DNA of 6,727 nt, from the NCBI GenBank assembly GCA_022567055.1, contig JADFHU010000313.1, positions 1 through 6,727 on the forward strand, given 5' to 3'. The notes below the pieces were generated by a model. It was not told where the DNA came from. It searched no databases and was given only the letters and a program-made list of their open reading frames with translations. This DNA is from Planctomycetota bacterium. Lineage in GTDB: Bacteria > Planctomycetota > Phycisphaerae > Sedimentisphaerales > Anaerobacaceae. Made by a program: the position numbers and the translations under genes. Below are positions 1 through 5,732 of this stretch, piece after piece (position 1 is the first letter of the stretch; every line of letters starts with the position of its first letter).

Positions 1-1052
1 TACGTCCGCACATCCATTATATAGACGCGGCTGCCGTCGCGACTCACTTCCACCGGGATGTAGCAGGAGGCGAGGGCGAGTCGGCTGCCCCGGTCGAAGA
101 CGGTCGTATCCACATAGCCCACCACCCCCAGGAATTCGCCGGTCTGCGAGTACTTCTTAATCCGGCCGACGCCCGACTCGGCCGTGTACAATACCTCTCC
201 AGGTCCGAAGTCGAAGCAGACGGGATTGCAGCAGGCGGCGAAGCCCGTGATGTTGGTTCGATCGCGTTTGCCCCATCGACCGAGCAGGTTGCCGTCGAAA
301 TCAAAACGGTTGACGCGGTGGCGCGAGTTTTCCGCGACGAGCAGTTCGCCGTTGCCTACGTCCAGGTCGAGGTGGCCGCAACAGCCGTATTGTCGATCCA
401 CAATGCGTTTGGGGTTGTCGAGGTTGCGATCGAAGCGGTATATCTCTTGTGAGGCGCGAAGGCTGTTTCCCATGCCGAACGCGACAAACACATACTGGTC
501 GCTGACGGCGATGCCGCTGGTCAGCGGCTTCATCCCCACGATGGGGTCGGTATGGAGTATCTTCTGGCGCTTGCCATCGGCGTCAAATATCGCCAGCTCG
601 CCATGGCCACCGACATAAACCGTGCCGTCGTCCATCGCATGAATCATCTTTGGCGCCAGGCCGTCGGTCATTGGCCAGGTGGCCAGTAACTGACCCTGTG
701 GCGAGACGACCTTCACCGCGTACTTATGCCGATCAGCGTTTGGATCGGCGAGGGTGGCCGAGCCCGGTCCGTAGCCGCCTGCACCCGGCGGGATCGTTCC
801 GTCCCTGCCGGCCGGGCGTCGCACTGGTTTTGGCGCCTCTATCCATGAGACGCCCAGCAGCAGATTTCCATCCGCGTTCATCGCCATCGTGATGATTGAG
901 CCCTGATTGCCCAATGTGACCTTGATCGGATCGATCTCGATGTGGGTTGCGATGTCCGCTTTCAGGATCTGAGCAGCCGCGGGGCGGGATGCGGCAACCA
1001 TCGTCAAGACAAGCGCGATAATGAGGCCGGGGGCTTGGTATCGATTGTTCAC
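1..1052 (-). CDS. Exported NHL-repeat (6-bladed beta-propeller-like) protein, partial at its C-terminus
   Basis: The frame is open for 350 codons from a GTG at 1052 to the left edge, so the C-terminus is missing. The start is fixed by AAGGAG eight bases upstream (1061-1066) and by a signal peptide beginning right there: basic start, hydrophobic stretch at about residues 9-20, then an AAA|Q-type cleavage site near residue 28. The mature part shows propeller blades with the NHL-like pattern of a hydrophobic strand, AEN/AES, R-V/I-x-R/K-F/Y and x-x-x-G-x-L/F-L-G-x-W/V-G (about residues 228-261 and 278-312). Both of these blades begin with adjacent cysteines, CCGH (224-227) and CCNP (274-277), 50 residues apart. 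No catalytic motif is visible. NHL proteins mostly bind partners or ligands, and a few are lyases or peptidase-linked. The substrate is unknown. The gene is probably monocistronic and is read away from the transposase debris upstream. The propeller fold is fairly sure; the function is not. Confidence 0.8.
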   Translation of the reverse strand, partial: MNNRYQAPGLIIALVLTMVAASRPAAAQILKADIATHIEIDPIKVTLGNQGSIITMAMNADGNLLLGVSWIEAPKPVRRPAGRDGTIPPGAGGYGPGSATLADPNADRHKYAVKVVSPQGQLLATWPMTDGLAPKMIHAMDDGTVYVGGHGELAIFDADGKRQKILHTDPIVGMKPLTSGIAVSDQYVFVAFGMGNSLRASQEIYRFDRNLDNPKRIVDRQYGCCGHLDLDVGNGELLVAENSRHRVNRFDFDGNLLGRWGKRDRTNITGFAACCNPVCFDFGPGEVLYTAESGVGRIKKYSQTGEFLGVVGYVDTTVFDRGSRLALASCYIPVEVSRDGSRVYIMDVRT

Positions 1053-1060
1053 AGCCAGTG

Positions 1061-1066
1061 CTCCTT
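1061..1066 (-). promoter_or_regulatory. Ribosome binding site of the NHL-repeat gene
   Basis: Read on the minus strand this is AAGGAG within GGAAGGAG, eight bases before the GTG at 1052. It decides for the GTG start, because no in-frame ATG has a comparable site and the signal peptide begins here. Confidence 0.7.
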
Positions 1067-1153
1067 CCGTATGTGGTGGCGACAGATTCTGCCGATCACC
1101 ATTTTCAGACGATTGGCGGGAATCCCTTTAAGTTAGTAAGACATACATTTTAG

Positions 1154-1182
1154 AGTATGAATTGGCAGTGATTAGGTCACAA
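1154..1182 (-). promoter_or_regulatory. Weak sigma-70-type promoter candidate for the NHL-repeat gene
   Basis: On the minus strand TTGTGA (1177-1182, four of six consensus bases) and CATACT (1154-1159, four of six) are 17 bp apart in an AT-rich stretch about 100 bp before the GTG start. Spacing and orientation fit, but matches of this quality arise often by chance. Confidence 0.2.
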
Positions 1183-1387
1183 AGAAAGTCACTTAGGGCA
1201 TAGTTTCTGGATGGAAAACTGTTGTCGTTTCATCGACTAAGGACGTGCACGACAATAAGTTACCGAATTATCCGCTCAGATTTGCGTCAGATTCAGTCGG
1301 GCCCGATTGAGCGAAACCAGAGTTGTAGTTGGCCTACTGCGGAGGATCTCGCGATTGAGAAGCGGCTGAAGATGACGTGAAGATGAG

Positions 1388-1630
1388 ATGAGAAATGGAT
1401 CAGTGAATTATGCGCGGTTCCTAAGGCTCCCGCTCGTCACTTGTCTCGCCGATTGCCTCGACACGCAACTCTACAGAGCAATAGATTACTTGCGAGAACA
1501 GATACGGGTCCTTTGGGAGCATAAGTAAAGGCAGGACAAACGCATCCGGCCAACCAACAGCCAGCGGATGGGAGTGGCCGCCAAGGCCAGCCGGCTCCGC
1601 CGAAAGACGCTCGACATACTCCGGTCCATG
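1388..1630 (+). pseudogene. Decayed N-terminal fragment of an integrase-core-type transposase
   Basis: The frame opens at an ATG at 1388 (a GTG at 1403 is an alternative), is interrupted by TAA at 1526-1528 and then continues in the same frame. Readable pieces are AIDYLREQIRVL (about 1478-1513) and, after the stop, RIRPTNSQRMGVAAKASRLR (from about 1541). They follow the pattern I know from the N-terminal region of integrase-core (IS3/IS481-like, rve) transposases: A/EYLREENRVLREQLG, then R-L/I-R-L-T-D-x-Q-R-x-x-L-A-x-K-A-x-x-L-G-R. The catalytic DDE core that should follow is absent, because at about 1630 the sequence passes straight into an unrelated helix-turn-helix fragment. The assignment is from memory of the family pattern and is moderately sure. 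The fragment cannot encode a working enzyme. Confidence 0.5.
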
Positions 1631-1795
1631 GCAGCGAAGTATTTGTATCAGCGTTCAGGCTGCAGGTAGCGTGAAGTGGGCAAGCTCCTTCGAATTGGCA
1701 ATAGTTCAGCCGTCAGCAAACGTCTCAAGCAACTCCGTGACTTCCTTAATCACGTAGGAATAAGGGATCGTCAAGGAATAAGTTGTGCAATTTGA
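1631..1795 (+). pseudogene. Decayed C-terminal helix-turn-helix of a REP-associated (IS200-like) transposase
   Basis: It continues in the same frame as the integrase-like fragment before it, with a TAG at 1667-1669 and a final TGA at 1793-1795. The translation contains AAKYLYQRSGCR, stop, REVGKLLRIGNSSAVSKRLK and then QLRDFLNH. This matches the DnaA-like C-terminal domain carried by many REP-associated tyrosine transposases: a YLL-x-R-x-x-G helix, then x-E/A-I/V-G-x-L-L-G-I-x-x-S-A-V-S-x-x-L-x-x-L-R. The Y1 transposase domain with its HUH motif, which would lie upstream, is missing. The last dozen codons lie in the 50-bp repeat at 1761-1810, so the end of the frame belongs to repeat sequence rather than to the domain. 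Another HTH protein tail, such as a small regulator, is possible. Confidence 0.5.
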
Positions 1796-1810
1796 GGTCC
1801 AAGTGTGCCC
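1761..1810 (+). repeat. Direct repeat copy 1: solitary end of the MITE-like element
   Basis: These 50 bp match 4513-4562 at 48 of 50 positions in the same orientation, with mismatches only at 1775 or 1776 and at 1802. The match stops exactly at 1810; the next base begins the TGA stop codon (1811-1813, minus) of the PQQ-like gene. In the other copy the element continues into further terminal-repeat sequence and a palindrome, which are absent here, so this copy is a truncated left end. Confidence 0.9.
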
Positions 1811-4390
1811 TCACCAAGGGGTCTCCATCTGTTCAGCCTCTGGCCCACACACCTGACTGGCCTGTAGACCTCCGCCGTGACAGGTGTAGAAGAGGCGTCC
1901 GTTTGAGACGACCGCGCCGATGCATTCGCTGGGATCGAGACGCGGACCGGTGCAAACGAGTTGAATGTCGTCTATCTGGGAGAGATCAAGCACGTCCATG
2001 TTCGAGCCGAGCAGATAGGGTTCCGACCAGGTAAAACGGGTACACTTGTAGCCGGAGGTAAGCCTTTTGAGGATTTTTCCGGTCTCTTTGGCAAGCAGGA
2101 AGCCATTTTGATATTGGGCGTGCACAAATAGAAACCGTGAACCGATGGTGACCACCTGTATGGCTTCCCGGACCGGCTCTGATTCCCAGATCAGCGAACC
2201 GTCGCGGGCGTCAACGCACCAGACCAGGCTGTTGCCCTGTCTCAGTTTGTTGTACCCGCCCAGGTACAGGCGCCCCTCTTCTCCACTAATGGTGCAACCG
2301 CCGTGGATGAAGTATCGGGTGGTCAACCAGTCAATCTGCCCCGTCTCCGGATCCAGCGCGGCGGTGAGTCCCTTGGCGCTGGCAAGCCCCCTTCGTGTCA
2401 AAGCCGAATGGCCAAAATAACACGAATAGTAGAGTGTCCCATCCATGAGACAGACGCCCGCATCGTCTCCTCCCGAACCAAACTCCGAAAAATCTCGGGT
2501 CCACACTTCCTCTCCGGTATCTAAGTCGTAGGCTCTCACCAGGGGCTTGTGACTTTTCGGAAAACGGGGATTGTCCTGATGACCGAAGAGCCAGCCGATC
2601 CTGTCCTTGGCCTGTTCAGAATAGTCGCCGGTGCCGAACATATAGATGGCCAGGTTTTTATGCACCACGGGCGGGAGCTGTCGATTCCAGCTCGGGGAAC
2701 CGGCAAAAGGAGCTTCCCAGAGGAGCTTTCCCGTGGAGGCCTCGAGGCAGCGCAGATGGCATTTCTTCAGGCCTGCCTGCGGAACGAGGAGACGCCCCTG
2801 ATGGTAGAGGGGCGCCGTATAGCTGATATGTGCCCCCGGGAAGTAGCGGCGCCACAGGAGCCGACCGGTCTCCTGTTCGACGGCGAAGATCTGCCCTTCA
2901 GCGGTGTGCGTGTACATCCGCCCTCCGCCAAAGGTCGAGAAGTGCTTGGTGGTCCCCTCGTAACGACGGATCCATTTCATTTTGAAGGGCGGTCGGATTC
3001 CTTGATCGTCTGCGTTTGTGTTGGTCCAGTCACCAAAAGGGGTGAACCGACTGTAGCGGTGATCCGTGCGCGGCCCGGTCAAAGGACTGCGAACCTGCCA
3101 AAGACCCAGATCTTCGGTGGGTGGAGATGCCGTACCGTCCGGTCCCAGTACGTACAGGTAACCATCTTCACAGCTCAGATAGATGCGACCCTCCGCCACC
3201 GCGGCCGGTGCCGAGATGGCCTTGCCAAAGGCGGTCTGGAAAGACCAGCTCCGGTCCTTGCCGGATAACGGCACAACATGAAGACGCCCCTCCAGGTCTC
3301 CATACACGACCGTCGTGTCCAGGATAATCGGGGCAGCGATAGCCGGATAGGGCGCCAGCCGTTCCGGTATCTCTCGATGCGGTCCGTGACGGCAAAGCCC
3401 AAAACCATCCTCCAGGCGAGACCGATACACATCCTCACCGCGCAGGCTCACCGAGGCAAAACTGAGCAGGCCTCCGCGCGTGCTGGTCCGGGTTCCCTTG
3501 ACGACACCCTGAATGACCTTGCCGTCTTCACCCAATTTTAACGTGTTCACGCTGCCGCCATTGTCCAGGAGTGTCCACTGACGATAGACGGTGCCATCTT
3601 TACCGATGCTCAAGCCCAGCGTGGCGTTCCTGGGATCATGGTGAGTCTTGAGTGCGGCACTGTCTCCCTCATCCTGTAACCATACCACGGATCCGCCCGT
3701 GGGTACCACGATCGTCTTGCCGTGTACGGCCATGTCACGGGAGCAACAGAACTGCTCCGACGCTGAGACCCGTTTCTCTTGGTGCTGTAACCAATCCCGC
3801 CCGCTCCAGCGATTCCCGCTAAAGTCCTTGCCTTCCCTGAGGAAGTCCCAGGTCCAATGGATCGTCCCATCTCCCGCCAAGGCATAGACCCTTGAGCCAA
3901 GCGTCGCAAAATAGACCCGGCCATTGGCCACGACCGGAGAACTGAGAATGGGGTCCCCACAGGCAATTCTCTTGACCACGGTCCCGCTGGCGGCATCCAG
4001 TACGTAGTAGTTGCCAGCCATGGTACCGAAGTGGAGGTAGTTGCCGATGACAGCCGGTGAAGAGACATTGTTGCAGTTCGCCTTTCCGCCGGCGCTCTGA
4101 AATGTCCAAAGGACACGCAAGGTCTCGGCATCCGCGCACAGAGCCTGTCCGGACCCATCCACCACATAGACACGTCCCTGAGCCACCACAGGTGCCGTAA
4201 ATATAGCATCTGTTAGAGGGACCACGCCAATGAGACCCAAGGGAGTGGTGACGCTTCGATCAGCCGCATTGCCCGAGTGCCGACTGTCGTACTTAAACTG
4301 CACCCACTCTTCCTGAGATTCGGCCTGGCAGGGCCAGAGCATTTGAAAAATGACAATCAAGGTGACTGCGAAAGCGTTCAATCGTTTCAT
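1811..4390 (-). CDS. Exported PQQ-like beta-propeller protein, 859 residues
   Basis: A complete gene with ATG at 4390 and TAGGAG seven bases upstream. The N-terminus is a signal peptide: KR, a hydrophobic core at about residues 6-19, then a CQA|E-type cleavage site near residue 23. LWPC does not fit a lipobox. Two propellers follow, about residues 30-420 and 465-855, joined by a Pro/Gly-rich linker (421-464). Blades carry the PQQ-like signature A-x-D/E-x-x-T/S-G-x-x-x-W, for instance EQETGRLLW (505-513), EASTGKLLW (550-558), YDLDTGEEVW (621-630) and LDPETGQIDW (679-688). There is no CxxCH heme site or dehydrogenase active-site pattern, so a BamB-like structural or binding role fits better than a quinoprotein dehydrogenase. 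About 20 cysteines, including CC at 215-216, suggest disulfides or metal binding outside the cytoplasm. The gene is intact, although its stop codon directly abuts a mobile-element end and a second copy lies upstream. The substrate is unknown. Confidence 0.88.
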   Translation of the reverse strand: MKRLNAFAVTLIVIFQMLWPCQAESQEEWVQFKYDSRHSGNAADRSVTTPLGLIGVVPLTDAIFTAPVVAQGRVYVVDGSGQALCADAETLRVLWTFQSAGGKANCNNVSSPAVIGNYLHFGTMAGNYYVLDAASGTVVKRIACGDPILSSPVVANGRVYFATLGSRVYALAGDGTIHWTWDFLREGKDFSGNRWSGRDWLQHQEKRVSASEQFCCSRDMAVHGKTIVVPTGGSVVWLQDEGDSAALKTHHDPRNATLGLSIGKDGTVYRQWTLLDNGGSVNTLKLGEDGKVIQGVVKGTRTSTRGGLLSFASVSLRGEDVYRSRLEDGFGLCRHGPHREIPERLAPYPAIAAPIILDTTVVYGDLEGRLHVVPLSGKDRSWSFQTAFGKAISAPAAVAEGRIYLSCEDGYLYVLGPDGTASPPTEDLGLWQVRSPLTGPRTDHRYSRFTPFGDWTNTNADDQGIRPPFKMKWIRRYEGTTKHFSTFGGGRMYTHTAEGQIFAVEQETGRLLWRRYFPGAHISYTAPLYHQGRLLVPQAGLKKCHLRCLEASTGKLLWEAPFAGSPSWNRQLPPVVHKNLAIYMFGTGDYSEQAKDRIGWLFGHQDNPRFPKSHKPLVRAYDLDTGEEVWTRDFSEFGSGGDDAGVCLMDGTLYYSCYFGHSALTRRGLASAKGLTAALDPETGQIDWLTTRYFIHGGCTISGEEGRLYLGGYNKLRQGNSLVWCVDARDGSLIWESEPVREAIQVVTIGSRFLFVHAQYQNGFLLAKETGKILKRLTSGYKCTRFTWSEPYLLGSNMDVLDLSQIDDIQLVCTGPRLDPSECIGAVVSNGRLFYTCHGGGLQASQVCGPEAEQMETPW

Positions 4391-4397
4391 TCTTGAT

Positions 4398-4403
4398 CTC
4401 CTA
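4398..4403 (-). promoter_or_regulatory. Ribosome binding site of the PQQ-like gene
   Basis: Read on the minus strand this is TAGGAG, seven bases before the ATG at 4390. It supports that start, which also gives a well-formed signal peptide. Confidence 0.7.
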
Positions 4404-4448
4404 ATCCACGTTCATGAAACGGCTCTTGTGCAAGACACAACCTCATCA

Positions 4449-4477
4449 CGTGTATCTCGCCTTCCCCGCAAAATCAA
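4449..4477 (-). promoter_or_regulatory. Weak promoter candidate for the PQQ-like gene
   Basis: On the minus strand TTGATT (4472-4477) and TACACG (4449-4454) are 17 bp apart, about 60 bp before the start codon, in the 122-bp stretch between the gene and the MITE-like element. The -10 match is poor. No other regulatory site is visible in 4391-4512. Confidence 0.2.
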
Positions 4478-4512
4478 GAGAATTCCGGTCCATTCTGATC
4501 GGGCAGAATCCG

Positions 4513-4562
4513 TAAGGGATCGTCAAGAAATAAGTTGTGCAATTTGAGGTCCACGTGTGCCC
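4513..4562 (+). repeat. Direct repeat copy 2, left end of the MITE-like element
   Basis: Matches 1761-1810 at 48 of 50 positions in the same orientation. Together the two copies bracket the PQQ-like gene and its leader, with 2752 bp between equivalent bases. Here the repeat continues into CCCCAT and the palindrome, so this is the fuller copy. Confidence 0.9.
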
Positions 4563-4586
4563 CATATTTGGTAGAAACAAGGATGG

Positions 4587-4612
4587 GGGACAGTCTTTTA
4601 AAAGACTGTCCC
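4587..4612. repeat. Perfect 26-bp palindrome (REP-like hairpin)
   Basis: GGGACAGTCTTTT is followed directly by its exact reverse complement, with no spacer. Such GGGACAGTC hairpins are typical of REP-type elements spread by REP-associated transposases, which fits the transposase tail at 1631-1795. Neither side has a T-run, so it is not a standard intrinsic terminator. It does lie between the leftward operon end and the leftward PQQ-like gene and could slow read-through. Confidence 0.85.
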
Positions 4613-4866
4613 TTCCAAGCGTTCTTCGCGAAACCACAGGCGTAGCTGTTCTACGTCGCGGATTGCTTGAGACGCTTTTTATGCTGCTATCGCAGCCAGC
4701 TTTGCTCCAAGGAAGCCGCTGTTTTCGCGATTGAGAAGCAGTCAAAGATGGGGTGCAATCGGGCATCCAAAAGTACAAGTTATTTTTTTACAGTCCCTAA
4801 GTACTATTTCCAGGACTGGCTATGCACGAACAGTGTCACACGCGCTCGACTATGGAAACCACGAAC

Positions 4867-5100
4867 TTAAGTTCTTAACGGTAGACCCCCAGGGTTCCCC
4901 TCCAGTTCGCGCAAATTGTAGGTCGGGTAGGTCAAGGCGAAGAACTCGGTGGGTTCCTGATAGACCTTCCGCGCCTTGTTCATCACCACGTCGTACAAAT
5001 CCGCCGCGAAGATGGCGAGCGAAAGCTCACCCGACTTGAGATCGTCTCGTACTTGTACGACCTCATGCCACGGCGTCCATTGAAGTTTTCACTTACTCAT
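4867..5100 (-). pseudogene. Truncated DUF499-like defense ATPase gene, N-terminal remnant
   Basis: The ATG at 5100-5098 overlaps the stop of the TOPRIM-like gene (ATGA), so this was the third gene of the operon. The fourth codon is TGA (5091-5089). The frame then stays open to a TAA at 4867-4869 and reads KLQWTPWHEVVQVRDDL, then SLAIFAADLYDVV, then FFALTYPTYNLREL. From memory this is the start of DUF499-family proteins, which have a W-H-E-V-V motif, a S/D-x-FAADL-x-D-V segment and a FF-x-x-TY-x-T-x-x-L-R-E-L segment before the Walker A region. These proteins are about 1000 residues long and often sit beside DUF1156 DNA methylases. The likeness ends at about 4900, after which the codons are unrelated, so nearly the whole gene including its ATPase core is gone. 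No in-frame alternative start follows the stop before most of the fragment is passed. It is certainly broken; the family name is probable. Confidence 0.65.
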
Positions 5101-5732
5101 AACCGCGTATCCTCCGCGAACCAACCAGCCAGTATCTGCCGCAACCGCAAGAACGACGGGTCGGTGCATCGCTGGAAACTGACCAAATCTGCAAGTTTCC
5201 CATACATTGCCGACGAACGAGGCTTACGCACATGACGCAACACACGTTCCACGGCGGCCTTTGGGTCTTCGGGTTTACGTTCCCCCTCCGCCCACATCCC
5301 TCTTTCTCGCAACCAGGTTTGGACGTCGGGATAGGCCTCTCTCCACCCAAGCACACGACCAACATGCGGTGAATCACTCCACACCCAGACTTCGAGTTCG
5401 GGATCGATGACAATAGCCGCTGCTCGATCATCCCAGCCCGATGACGCCAACCGACCTGTTACAAGGTCTTCCAAGGACTCCCTTGTGTTCTTCTCTCGAC
5501 CACTACCGATACGGTCAAACAGGACCAGCGCGTGAGCAGTCCTTCCGGCCATCGGCCTGAGAAAGTCATGGCCGCCAAGGAAGCACCCCGGATCGCGCCG
5601 CACATGCACATAAATCTCGTACCGAATTTGCCGCAATCCCAACGCCTCCCGACGAGAGAGGAGACCTCGAACACTCGCCTCCATGTTCTTATCAGCAACA
5701 AGCACGACCAAGTCCGATTCCCGCCCATTCAT
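5097..5732 (-). CDS. TOPRIM-like protein partnered with an ABC ATPase, 211 residues
   Basis: I choose the ATG at 5732, which overlaps the ATPase stop as ATGA; the frame extends 40 codons further upstream, but only through the out-of-frame end of the ATPase gene. The fold reads as alternating strands and helices: VVLVADKNMEASVRGLL (9-25), then HALVLFDRIGSG (67-78), then AAIVIDPELEVWVW (105-118). The acidic residues at strand ends (D14/E18, D73, D110/E112) are laid out like the metal-binding residues of TOPRIM-type nucleases, although the usual second aspartate of DxD is an isoleucine here. ATPase plus TOPRIM pairs (PARIS AriA/AriB, Gabija, OLD) defend against phage, with the ATPase sensing and the nuclease acting. 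I half-remember similar proteins annotated as MAD4 of the methylation-associated defense system, but cannot confirm it. Its own stop overlaps the next start. Coding is sure; nuclease activity is inferred. Confidence 0.75.
   Translation of the reverse strand: MNGRESDLVVLVADKNMEASVRGLLSRREALGLRQIRYEIYVHVRRDPGCFLGGHDFLRPMAGRTAHALVLFDRIGSGREKNTRESLEDLVTGRLASSGWDDRAAAIVIDPELEVWVWSDSPHVGRVLGWREAYPDVQTWLRERGMWAEGERKPEDPKAAVERVLRHVRKPRSSAMYGKLADLVSFQRCTDPSFLRLRQILAGWFAEDTRL

Larger units (their letters stand above)
1053..1387. other. Non-coding stretch between the NHL-repeat gene and the transposase debris
   Basis: No convincing reading frame is seen on either strand. It holds the leader and promoter candidate of the NHL-repeat gene on its left. 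On its right, 1349-1374 matches 4725-4750 at 22 of 26 bases, including an exact 15-bp run. The AT-rich part around 1130-1220 contrasts with the GC-richer genes. Confidence 0.5.
4513..4800. mobile_element. MITE-like non-autonomous element with 58-bp inverted ends
   Basis: The first 58 bases (4513-4570) align without gaps to the reverse complement of the last 58 (4743-4800) at 40 of 58 positions; both begin T-x-AGGGA and end CCCCAT-x-TTTG. That is far above chance for an ungapped match. The 288-bp unit holds a perfect palindrome at 4587-4612 and no credible gene; the frames crossing it have no family features. No clear target-site duplication flanks it (ATCCG on the left, GTACT on the right). 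Its left end is duplicated almost exactly at 1761-1810. The transposase that would mobilise it is not in the window, and I cannot assign the ends to an insertion-sequence family. The 66 bp from 4801 to 4866 show nothing recognisable. An alternative is two unrelated insertions of one repeat in opposite orientations. Confidence 0.6.

Noticed and set aside
184..618. 144-residue plus-strand frame at the left end
   Set aside because: Opposite the NHL-repeat gene, which has the better evidence (signal peptide, blades, strong ribosome binding site).
2549..3268. 239-residue plus-strand frame inside the PQQ-like gene
   Set aside because: It lies wholly antisense to an intact gene with a signal peptide and clear blade motifs. 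Its own translation has no family pattern and no ribosome binding site.
1811..4390. PQQ-dependent alcohol dehydrogenase
   Set aside because: There is no CxxCH heme domain and no dehydrogenase active-site pattern; the double-propeller layout fits PQQ-like binding proteins.
4587..4612. Palindrome as a rho-independent terminator
   Set aside because: There is no T-run on either strand after the stem; a REP-like element explains it better.
4655..4676. Inverted match to 1719-1740 (CGTCTCAAGCAA) as a second transposase tail
   Set aside because: Only 12 bases match exactly, which is expected a few times by chance in a window of this size, and the surrounding frames do not agree.
4446..4778. 110-residue minus-strand frame over the MITE-like element
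   Set aside because: It runs through the terminal repeats and the perfect palindrome and has no domain or ribosome binding site.
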